Shown here: in pieces, positions 30,060 to 41,700 of the stretch
Numbering within the stretch: the stretch's first letter is position 1
How the letters are laid out: every line of letters starts with the position of its first letter
Assembly (NCBI RefSeq): GCF_037975245.1
Contig: NC_092565.1
Coordinates: 2,428,499-2,492,498, forward strand
Reading direction: 5' to 3'
Length of the DNA stretch: 64,000 nt
DNA from: Apostichopus japonicus
Lineage: Eukaryota; Echinodermata; Holothuroidea; Aspidochirotida; Stichopodidae
Program-made: the position numbers and the translations under genes
The notes under the pieces: model-generated
The model's input: only the letters and a program-made list of their open reading frames with translations
Databases searched by the model: none
What the model was told of the DNA's origin: nothing

Positions 30060-32290
30060 GGAGTGTTAAATGGGAGTTATGTTTATGCCAGCTAATGGTT
30101 AACCACAGTGTGTTTGAAATCTCATTAATGTTGGAATGTATTATGCCGAGTTACCTTTATTTATCATATTTTTGTGCTTGAAAAGTGGAACACTGTGTCC
30201 CAGAGAGGGGTGGGGGGGGGGTGGGTTGAGGGAAGGGGTATATTCAAGAACACATTTGGGATTTTAAAGAGTGGCATTTTACAGCTTTATACACCATTTA
30301 TACAGAGTAAAATTTCCAAAGCTCCACTTTTACTTGAAATTTTCTTAGCAAAAGGTGGCTCATTAGGTCTAATATGTTTTTTTTCCAAAATTATTTACTA
30401 TTTCATTAAACTATATGAAGCTTAGGAATCACAGAATTTTTCCTGCAAAGCTTGTGGAGCTAATATGTGGCCATCAATCATCATGTTTCCAAAAGACTTT
30501 TTCTCGTTTTCTATAGTCACATGAAGTGATGCATCAAACAAAATGTGTACTCTTTTTAGCTTTAAATCATCAAAACAGTGATAGTTTGAACATCACTAAG
30601 ACATTTTGAAAATTTGGGAAGAATAAATTTCCATGCCAAAAAATGGGACATTCCTGATTGACTACCATGTATGGTAACCCTAGATTTGCTGGACTACATC
30701 ATGATAGGATAGTGTGTAGGAAGCGAAACTAACATATCTGGTGGTTGACTGATGGAGGGAAGGTACTTTCCTGTAGGTTGGAAGAAAGTGTTTCTGGCCA
30801 GTGACATAAAAAAACAGAGAAAACACAACAGCAACAACAGTTATTTTCATGCTGATCAATCTTGTAATACTTGTAATACAAAACAATTCACCCTAATTAG
30901 AATTCATTTACTGAAGGCACAAGACATAAGACTAAACAAAAAGATAACAATAAATCAGCTATTACTTAATGAAACTAATAGAGGCACTTTTGAAAAGCTA
31001 AGTTAATTTGCAATATCTCCATTTAATACCGGCTAAAATATATTCTTTGATTCTTTTTGCATGATTACAACAAATTTCATTCAGTGTTTATAGTTTCAAT
31101 GGAAAACTAAACTTATATGTAATAATTGAAAAATACATCAATATTAATATTAATGACTCCAAAGTCAGCATATACCCTTAATGCACAATAAATCTTAATA
31201 GTCTGTAGTGCAACTGGGCAGTAGTTTAGTTCATCAGGCACTTTGAGTGGTTTAATATACTTACTGTAGAAGCAACTACATTATTATATATCTTCTACTG
31301 GTAACACTGAATATTGCTGTAAGTGTATGAGATAAAATATGGTATATCTAAACTAATCCAAATCAGAAAAGTATAACAATATGACAATTCTTCTGATTAC
31401 ATAAACAAAAATATTTCTGATCTATACTACTCTGATTACATAAATGAAAGAGAAAAAAAAAGAAGAAAATACATAAATTCCTTGACGTTAATCACCGTAA
31501 TGTAAGGAGTGCCTAAAGCACATTAACACCTGTCACCATTACTAGCCCTGCTACATTGAATCAATACTTCAAAAGCCTTGCAGTCATCTGCACATTTCAA
31601 AACCACCTTGAAGAAAACCGCAAACTATAGAACCTATCTTGACAGCTTTTGAGGCCATTGTCATACCTTGTGGCCGATACTGTTCATACCAAAGTTTTCA
31701 TTGTAATTTATTCAATTTGTAATTTATTCAATTTGTAATTTACTCAATTATGTTTGACTTATAAATAATTGACTTGTAATTTTTTTTGCAATTTATTCAA
31801 TTTGTAATTTATTCAATTATGTTTGACTTGTTAATAATTGAAATCCTTAAATAAATCTACAAAGAGTTATATTAATTCAGCAGCTTCATGAACTGGCCAC
31901 ATCGACTCATAATTCATCCTTAATATTTAATAAAAGGCTTGATATTATTGGAATACACAAATAATCTTATCAATATAAAGTGACATGATTATCAATTGAA
32001 TGTTTCTAATGCACACATTCTGAAATGTAAGATCACCTCCATCTTTGTCAATGACAAAGCTCAAACAATTGCATTAAAATGTTCATAAATCTCTGAGTGT
32101 GTATCCTTGCTGGATACTGTTTGGACGTAGTGTGGAACATTCTTACATTGGTTCCCATCATAATTGTTCCTCTTATTACATACAGTAGAAGCTTCAAATT
32201 CTCTTTGAAGACCTTTTGAAAGCCAGAGTACCAACAAAGCTTACATTCCCCTTTCCTTTTCATGCACCCTTATCTTCTTAATACTACTGT
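30060..32290. other. Intergenic AT-rich sequence between the two genes' territories
   Basis: No coding exon recognised. Contains a direct repeat of GTAATTTATTCAATTAT/TGTTTGACTT at 31690-31830. The sequence lies downstream (3') of the ferlin gene. Confidence 0.5.
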
Positions 32291-32297
32291 ACACATT

Positions 32298-32303
32298 TTT
32301 ATT
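32298..32303 (-). terminator. Poly(A) signal AATAAA of the ferlin gene
   Basis: Minus-strand AATAAA about 215 nt after the stop of the second terminal exon. I found no AATAAA or ATTAAA between the two terminal exons, so both isoforms probably share this or a later 3' end. Confidence 0.5.
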
Positions 32304-32518
32304 TGATAGTAAACTTTGTCACAGACTAACATAAACCAACTGATTTACCAAGAATGAATGAATAGAGTAGAGGAGAAGGTCTTCCAACACTTCCAAGTCG
32401 ACTTGGATTATCTGTTTGGGAACAGATTCTTTTCAATGTCATTTTTTTGAGCAGTGCAGGCACAGAGAACATTTCAGAAACAGTTACACAGCTTGTTAAC
32501 ATTGAGATGATACTGACT

Positions 32519-32705
32519 TTAGCCAATGGAATTCACAATGCCTGTGTTAACAGCTCCAGGTAAAGTGTACAGGAACAAACCGACAAAGAGAATGATCAAA
32601 ACAACTAGAAAGAAGCCAATAATGTAATACTTGAACCGTTTCCAGACGATGAATTTGAGAGACTTCCACGGGGAAGTGATCCAGAGGAATGAAGTTGCTG
32701 GTCGT
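32519..32705 (-). CDS. Ferlin terminal exon B (alternative tail anchor)
   Basis: Acceptor gtttatcgacag, then one base completing a Lys codon, then [18 protein letters not shown], a basic KRFK, a hydrophobic anchor ([20 protein letters not shown]) and a short tail ending VNSIG, TAA at 32521-32519. Same phase and layout as exon A; 38 of 60 aligned residues identical. No internal stop, and substitutions in the anchor are conservative (I, L, V), which argues against a dead copy. Confidence 0.8.
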
Positions 32706-35700
32706 CTGTCGATAAACAGTAAATCACATCAGATGTTGACAGTTATTAGCATCTGAAGATTTAGAGAGTGGTCATGGGTGCAGGTTGACAAGCAAAATGT
32801 CACATGACAAACAGTTTGTCATGTTGTAAAATTAACTAGATTCAAGCACATAAAAAAAATATTTTGTGGAAAAAAAAAATCATTTTAGTAGAATGATGCG
32901 AGTGCGGATTTATCCGGGTATGGCTTTGCTCATGACTGCGGTAGTGACGGCTCCAGGGAAGGTGTAGAGGAACAGACCCAGGAACAGGATCAGCCAAAAG
33001 ATGATGAAGAAGCCGATGATGTACCACTTCAAGTTGCGCCAGAGAATGAATTTCAGCGTCTTCCACGGAGACGTAAACCAGAAGAACGATGTGGCGGGGC
33101 GTCTGAATATGACACAAATGAGAGATGCAGATGGGGTGAATGAAGATGCAGGGAATGTACACATGCACAACGAGCAAAACAATATGAAATCCTTGAACTT
33201 CTGTTTGACACACTCCCTTCAAACAGAAGCATGTAAGTGACAAGCAGTGACAATGTCTAGGCTGTTGAATCCTGTCTGGTACCATTTTGATAGTTCTATT
33301 TAACTTTCTTTGGCATTTGAGGCCATACCCTCAACTGCATAAACACCTTCATGTTGGGTAAACTCTTCCACTGTTACATATGGAACTTAAGTATTGATGA
33401 ACCATCAAAGAGAAACAGAACAGAAATTTTCACGGGACCCTTCGGTCATTAAACTTGGTGCGACATTTTGGGGGACTGTGTTTCCTCGAAAAAGCAATCT
33501 TGTATTTAATGAACAATAGATGCCCTTGATACCAACATCAGTTCCACTTTAGTCACTACAGCGATTATTATGGGGTCTAATGATGCAGCATTTCCCCCTA
33601 TACTGATATAATATTGTACATTAAATTAATACCATTCACCCATCTGATTGGCCCTTCCACGGTGGCTATTTCCTTCCTGTTACTCTCCACCATCCGGTCA
33701 ATCAAATACTCTTTGTTATTACTATTCCCATTGGTATCATATCTTTCACATAATATAATAATATAATATCGACCATCCCCTCGCAGACAAACCCTCCAAG
33801 CCTTGCTCAACCTTACAAAACAATGTTACACGTAACAGTAATTTACAAATGTATGTAACAAAATGATAATGGATGACTTAATGTAGTTATTACTATTCAA
33901 GTTTGTGGTTGTGAAAATGACACTTGTGTTGTCTCTTTTATGTGTGATAACATTCAATGAATTACCTATTCATACATTTATCCCCACTTGATCGGTGGCG
34001 ATACTTATGAGGTAGCACTGTACCTTCAGAACAAAGTACTCTTTTCTCCCCACGCCATCAGCCCTCAACAAACAGTGAATTGTCTACCAACTATTAATAT
34101 ACCAGATCAAGCAGCACCTAGTCTAGCAGAACCTGTAGCTAAGGAAGGTGCCATGGTATGGTCACTCAATACCACCAAAGAACCTGTTTGTGGGCAGGGT
34201 CCACAAGTTCAGTTGTTCTCACATAAGTAACACCACTAACAAAATGGAGGAACTCCTTGCTTTCAGGACAAAGACTTGACCAGTCTATCTAGATCTTCTA
34301 TGAAGTTTCATGCCATGTCCCTTGTGAGAAATGATCATTACCGGGAGATCTCCCCGTCTGGCTGACAAGCATGTAATCCACCCCCACCAACCCCCCCACC
34401 CACCCCCACCCATGCCCCCTCCCCAATGATGATTGGGTATCAATGCTTAAAGTTGACTTGTTTTTCAATGGAAACACATGCCAGTGATATTCAGATGTGT
34501 TTGTGGAGTGTCACATAGATTAGCAAATAACAGAGGAGATGGGTGCAGGGAAAGGACTTTGGGACCTCTGTGTGGAGAACTTCTTGGAAACATGACCCCT
34601 GGGAGATTGGCTTAGTCCCACCACACTCTAAGCCTAGGTGTAAACAGCTGAGTAGAATGTGTGCAGCCCACCACTGCACACATTAGCAGTACAGACACAA
34701 GCATACTGTCATGCTGATTGGTTTATAGTTAGCGCTAGTTTTGCTTCTGAGCTGGTTGCCAATGGCATGGAAAGTGTGTAGAAGGTAAGTTCTTGAAGAA
34801 AATACCAACATTTATCAGACAATTTCAAATAATGTCTACATTCTGAAGGTTACATTTACTACACTCTACAAGATATCACAATGTGAGGAACAGAATATAT
34901 GCAATTGTCACAAATAGAGAAGACCTTCTTGTTTCATGTATGTATGTCTTGAAAGCAACAAAACAAATGGTGGAATTTAAGCTTTCAAGTGGGTGACGAA
35001 GTAAAGCAATGTATATAATAATGTACGTGTTCATATACATGTTAAGTATGAATGGTACCTTCATATACATGTGAAGTATGGATGGTACCTTCATATACAT
35101 GTTAAGTATGAATGGTACCTTCATATACATGTTAAGTATGGATGCTACCTTCATATACATGTTAAGTATGGATGGTACCTTCATATACATGTTAAGTATG
35201 GATGCTACTTTCATATACATGTTAAGTATGAATGGTACTTTCATATACATGTTAAGTATGGATGGTACCTTCATATACATGTTAAGTATGAATGGTACCT
35301 TCATATACATGTTAAGTATGAATGGTACCTTCATATACATGTTAAGTATGGATGGTATCTTCAGATACATGTTAAGTATGAATGGTACCTTCATATACAT
35401 GTTAAGTATGAATGGTACCTTCATATACATGTGAAGTATGGATGGTACCTTCATATACATGTTAAGTATGGATGGTATCTTCATATACATGTTAAGTATG
35501 GATGCTACCTTCATATACATGTTAAGTATGAATGGTACCTTCATATACATATTAAGTATGAATGGTACCTTCATATACATGTTAAGTATGGATGATACCT
35601 TCATATACATGTTAAGTATGGATGGTACCTTCATATACATGTTAAGTATGGATGGTACCTTCATATACATGTTAAGTATGAATGGTACCTTCATATACAT

Positions 35701-38700
35701 GTGAAGTATGGATGGTACCTTCATATACATGTTAAGTATGGATGGTATCTTCATATACATGTTAAGTATGGATGCTACCTTCATATACATGTTAAGTATG
35801 AATGGTACCTTCATATACATATTAAGTATGAATGGTACCTTCATATACATGTTAAGTATGGATGATACCTTCATATACATGTTAAGTATGGATGGTACCT
35901 TCATATACATGTTAAGTATGGATGGTACCTTCATATACATGTTAAGTATGAATGGTACCTTCATATACATGTTAAGTATGGATGGTACCTTCATATACAT
36001 GTTAAGTATGGATGGTACCTTCATATACATGTTAAGTATGAATGGTACCTTCATATACATGTTAAGTATGGATGGTACTCTTAATGTCCGTCTTATCTTT
36101 AGGAATACCTTATCTTAATTAAAGATGCAACAAGAAGAATGCAATTAAGAATAATTAGTATGCGTGCATGGGTAACAATAGCAATCACTTACTTGGGTGG
36201 ATCCAAGGATGGGTTGGCGTTAGGTTCATCTCTGGCTTTTGCAGCAGGTCTTTCCAATTCTTCCAATTCATCAACAATCTCCAACTCACATTCCACTTTG
36301 CCCTAGAAATGGAATCAAATACATATTTTATCATTTATTCTTGCATATGGGTGCCTCTAGTTTCAGCACTAACCATAACTTTGCTTTCTTCTGCTTATTA
36401 CAATAGCAGCAAGATTCAACCATTTCCTATTACTACCTTCACTTTTATATTTGATACATAGCATCTGGGGAATACTTACACCGATTAGTCTCTCCCCTGT
36501 TGTGTCGTCAATGCATGGGAACCAACCTTTGACCCTCTTCATCTCAAAGAGTGAGTGTAAGGCTGGTTGTTTCTCATTCTCTGGGTAAGGAATATCTGTT
36601 TCCTTCACCTGTGAAGCCTTCTTCTTGGGTTTAGGCATTGCATTTAGATCAAGGTTCAAAGATCCTGGGGGAAAAAACATTAACAACTGATGAACACCTC
36701 AGTTTTGCCTGACAATGGCTTGTAGAATCCTACTAGTTTAGCATGGTTGGAAGACCACTGATGCATTCCATGCTAATGGAAGTGTAAAATGTACAACTTA
36801 TTATTTTGTTAACTTTATCAGTGTCGCATACTGATGTACAGATGCTTTCATATATACAGAAGAAATATGAATATAGAGTTAATCAACAACAGGATTAAGA
36901 TAACAGGGGAGAGGTGATAACTAAGTTAGTAATCCAACACAGGTTCATGAAGAATATTCTTCCTTCGAGGTAAATACCTCACAAAACATTTCACTATCGT
37001 CACAAGTCTACACAAAGTGTAGAAACTCACCCAGGAAGTCATCCGAAGAGAACTTGTCGTTATCCCAGATTTGAAGATTCAGCTGAGGTGGTAGTCTTGT
37101 CTCTGTCTTGTCAAGGCTCCAGAAATGTTCCTAGAATAATGAAAAACAATGCATTAACAGTTGCACTGAGTTGCCTGATAGTCAATGTATGTTACAGTGA
37201 ATATTCAAATTATACAAGCAAGCATTTGCATCAGGTATTGAACATTAACCGAAACATTCTGCTACTTCCCAGTATGCAGTAGACACTGTTCACACAAATC
37301 ACATTATTACATTAAGTCTATAACATCCATGTTTGCAATTTAAGGAACATTCATGGCATGGAAAAGTGTACATTCCAGTTTCTGAGAGAAAAATTTCATT
37401 CATTCCTTTAACTTTAACTGTTTAATACTTCACAGCCCAAACTGACCTTCTTCTTCACGGCAATGACCTTCTCGGGAGGAATGTAATCAAACGGGAAGAT
37501 GAACCTCCAGTTGAAGTTACCCTCGCCATTCAAGGAACGATAATGAACATCTGTTCTCTGCTTTTCATCGATGCCTTGGATCCACCTGTAGAATGAACAT
37601 ACCATTACTAATGCATATTGGAACAACATGGCTGATAAAGAGAACAGCTATTTGAATACTGTAACATTAGTTAGCAGGATATAATTCAGACATGTGATCT
37701 GATTGGTACACAGGACAAGGTAGTTGTCTAGCTATTATGCACTACTATTAGCCAAGCAGGAGCTGTTTGTGACAAGTTGTCCACATGTCTGCTGTGCAGG
37801 AGTTACTGGTCATTATTCTTGCTACAAAAAAAGTTAATAAATAGGAAATTGTCACTCACTGACAGTCTAGAGTCCATATTAAAACCTCAACAAACTTAGT
37901 TCAAGCCTCAACTATTAGAATTTCAATGAACTTCTAATTCTGGAACTGTATTTAAATACATAAAAGGCAAGAGAGTAAAAAGTGATTGGTTCTCACCCCT
38001 TGACATAAATGTCACTCATCTTCTCTCCCAGTAGACTTGTTTCGTCCAGCACCACATCTTGACAATTCCAGATGATGCAACGTAGCACAAACCTGAAACA
38101 GACATAGAATTGAGACATGAGGCCTGATCAGTACATTGTCACAGATATTCAATTGTTGTCTTACAATATCAAACACGGTGATCTAAGCTGACGCGTTGCC
38201 TTACGATATCAAACACGGTGATCTAAGCTGACGCGTTGCCTTACGATATCAAACACGGTGATCTAAGCTGACGCGTTGCCTTACGATATCAAACACGGTG
38301 ATCTAAGCTGACGCGTTGCCTTACGATATCAAACACGGTGATCTAAGCTGACGCGTTGCCTTACGATATCAAACACGGTGATCTAAGCTGACGCGTTGCC
38401 TTACGATATCAAACACGGTGATCTAAGCTGACGCGTTGCCTTACGATATCAAACACGGTGATCTAAGCTGACGCGTTGCCTTACGATATCAAACACGGTG
38501 ATCTAAGCTGACGCGTTGCCTTACGATATCAAACACGGTGATCTAAGCTGACGCGTTGCCTTACGATATCATACACGGTGATCTAAGCTGACGCGTTGCC
38601 TTACGATATCATACACGGTGATCTAAGCTGACGCGTTGCCTTACGATATCATACACGGTGATCTAAGCTGACGCGTTGCCTTACGATATCATACACGGTG

Positions 38701-41700
38701 ATCTAAGCTGACGCGTTGCCTTACAATATCAAACACGGTGATCTAAGCTGACACGTTCTCTTACAATATCAAACATGGTGGTCTAAGCTCACACCTTGTC
38801 TTACAATATCAAACATGGTGATCTAATCTGACTTTGATTCAAGTCTGATCTAGTCATCATCCTGAGATAAAGGAACATAAGAAACTATCTTTATTTTCCA
38901 AGATTAAACTATTTTGAAAGAGTAATTGGAATTCAGCAACATCTATAATGAATGAACATTCAAGGGTGGACAAGCTTTCAAGCTTATTCTTTTGCTCTTA
39001 TGTTACATTTCAAAACATTTCGAGTGATCACAACCACCTTGTCAGCTTACATAACATAACATGTACATGACACTTACAAGAGGACAATTCATACACTAGT
39101 GAGAGAACACACAATCAATAGGATAATGCATTGTTATATAACATTTCTGCCGTGAGGTTTGCAAAGTTATCATAAACTGCATAGTAATAACTCCCTCTAT
39201 ACAGGAAGAAGATGATGAACTCTGACCTTTTTGCAAGTCTTGGTGTGATATCTACGGGAATGGAGGGAGCTCCCATGTACAGAGGGAAGATGTCAACCCA
39301 CATCTGTAGTTTGCCTTGTTCAATGTCAGGCATCAGTGGACTGTAAAGAGGACGGGTCTCGATATGTTCCTTGACGAGAGGAAGTGTATTGAGAGCGTAG
39401 AGAGCCAGCCTCTCAGATTCTTCACCTTCATGGGGGTTGTTGATATGACCAGCTGGTTCTGAGAGCAAAACAAACACAAACAATGGCTATAGTACAATCA
39501 CATTGGCTTAGACCAATATTTACCCAATAGGGAACTTGGTCAAAACATCTGGCAGGAAAAAACCCAACACATGTTTTCTAATTCAGGCACAGATAATTCA
39601 TCTCAGTTAATTTATTTTAGTAGATTTATGATCAAAAGACCCTGTGTTAAATTAATTATGGTGTATAAATACATAATGTTAGTCCTCTTACATGATATTA
39701 CTGACTCAAAACTTGTCTAGAAGAGCACTACGTTGAGCTTCTCTCAGAGATGTACCCTTCAACTGCAACATGCAGATTTAATAGACTTTTCTGAATGCCT
39801 CTTGCTAAAGTTCTATAGCTAGTATAATCACTCGCAGAGATCCTTGCTTTTCTAAAATCTCAATCAGCCATTTGGATATTAACTTGGCTACTAAGCCGTA
39901 CAGATTTCCAGTTTTTAACAACTGGACTACACTGCTTACTTATCTAGTATAATTCCTAACCAGTCTTTATCAAACATTTTGAGGTAATTTTTTATCGCTT
40001 TATAACCACAAAAAGATTGAGTACTCAGCCTTCAAAGCCTAGAGAGTCAGAAGAACAAAACAAAAGAGAGAGACAAACAAGACTGAACAAAAGAAATAAT
40101 CATTAGTTAGTGAAGAATGCTGTCAGTCGTCTCTTAAACTCATATCTACTTTCATTGTTACAGTAGAAGCAACTTATTTCCACTCTGCAAAACTAATTAG
40201 AGCTTCAGTAATTTTGAATCTTATTTAAGGATAAGCTTTTTGTTGGTCTATGGGTATGTAAGACTAGCAGATATCATCTATGCATTTGTGGCTTCACTAT
40301 GCCCTGATCCCAGCTTCCCTAAGGATACAACCATACCTTTGTTGATGGGTATGTAAGACTAGCAGATATCATCTATGCATTTGTGGCTTCACTAAGCCCT
40401 GATCCCAGCTTCCCTAAGCATACAACCATACCTTCGTTGATGGGTATGCAAGACTAGCAGATATCATCTATGCATTTGTGGCTTCACTAAGCCCTGATCC
40501 CAGCTTCCCTAAGCATACAACCATACCTTTGTTGATGGGTATGCAAGACTAGCAGATATCATCTATGCATTTGTGGCTTCACTAAGCCCTGATCCCAGCT
40601 TCCCTAAGCAAACAACCATACCTTCGTTGATGGGTATGCAAGACTAGCAGATATCATCTATGCGTTTGTGGCTTCACTAAGCCCTGATCCCAGCTTTCCT
40701 AAGCATACAACCATACCTTTGTTGATGGGTATGCAAGACTAGCAGATATCATCTATGCATTTGTGGCTTCACTAAGCCCTGATCTCAGCTTCCCTAAGCA
40801 TACAACCATACCTTTGTTGATGGGTATGTAAGACTAGCAGATATCATCTATGCGTTTGTGGCTTCACTAAGCCCTGATCTCAGCTTCCCTAAGCATACAA
40901 CCATAACTTTGTTGATGGGTATGTAAGACTAGCAGATATCATCTATGCGTTTGTGGCTTCACTAAGCCCTGATCTCAGCTTCCCTAAGCATACAACCATA
41001 CCTTTGTTGATGGGTATGTAAGACTAGCAGATATCATCTATGCGTTTGTGGCTTCACTAAGCCCTGATCTCAGCTTCCCAAAGCATACAACCATACCTTT
41101 GTTGATGGGTATGTAAGACTAGCAGATATCAGCTATGCGTTTGTGGCTTCACTAAGCCCTGATCTCAGCTTCCCTAAGCATACAACCATACCTTTGTTGA
41201 TGGGTATGTAAGACTAGCAGATATCATCTATGCGTTTGTGGCTTCACTAAGCCCTGATCTCAGCTTCCCTAAGCATACAACCATACCTTTGTTGATGGGT
41301 AAGTAAGACTAGCAGATATCATCTATGCGTTTGTGGCTTCACTAAGCCCTGATCTCAGCTTCCCTAAGCATACAACCATACCTTTGTTGATGGGTATGTA
41401 GGCCTAGCTGCTATTTATGGCATCTAACTATTCAATGCTCACCATAATCTTCAAGATTGTACATCTTGCCATCAAAAGTAAGTTTATTTGTTCCATAGAA
41501 GACCGCCTCTGCCAGACCATTCTTTGTGCAATAATCCTTAAGAATCTGGGAAGGTAGTTGAGCATCTCTCCACTGGTTTGGTCCATCACTGAGAGTAATG
41601 CAAGAAATGTGTGTAAAATGACACAGTATGCAAGGCCACCAGACATAGATTGAGGGTTGGCAATGTTCAGATATATTTGTACTTATGTAACATCATTATG

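Noticed and set aside
34876-36060. Long minus-strand open frame (394 residues, [10 protein letters not shown] repeats)
   Set aside because: It is the 30-bp minisatellite read in frame; the opposite strand is open too, and there is no codon-bias or splice evidence.
33110-36190. A third copy of the ferlin anchor exon
   Set aside because: I looked for R-P-x-T-S-F and a basic-then-hydrophobic pattern on the minus strand of this intron and found none.
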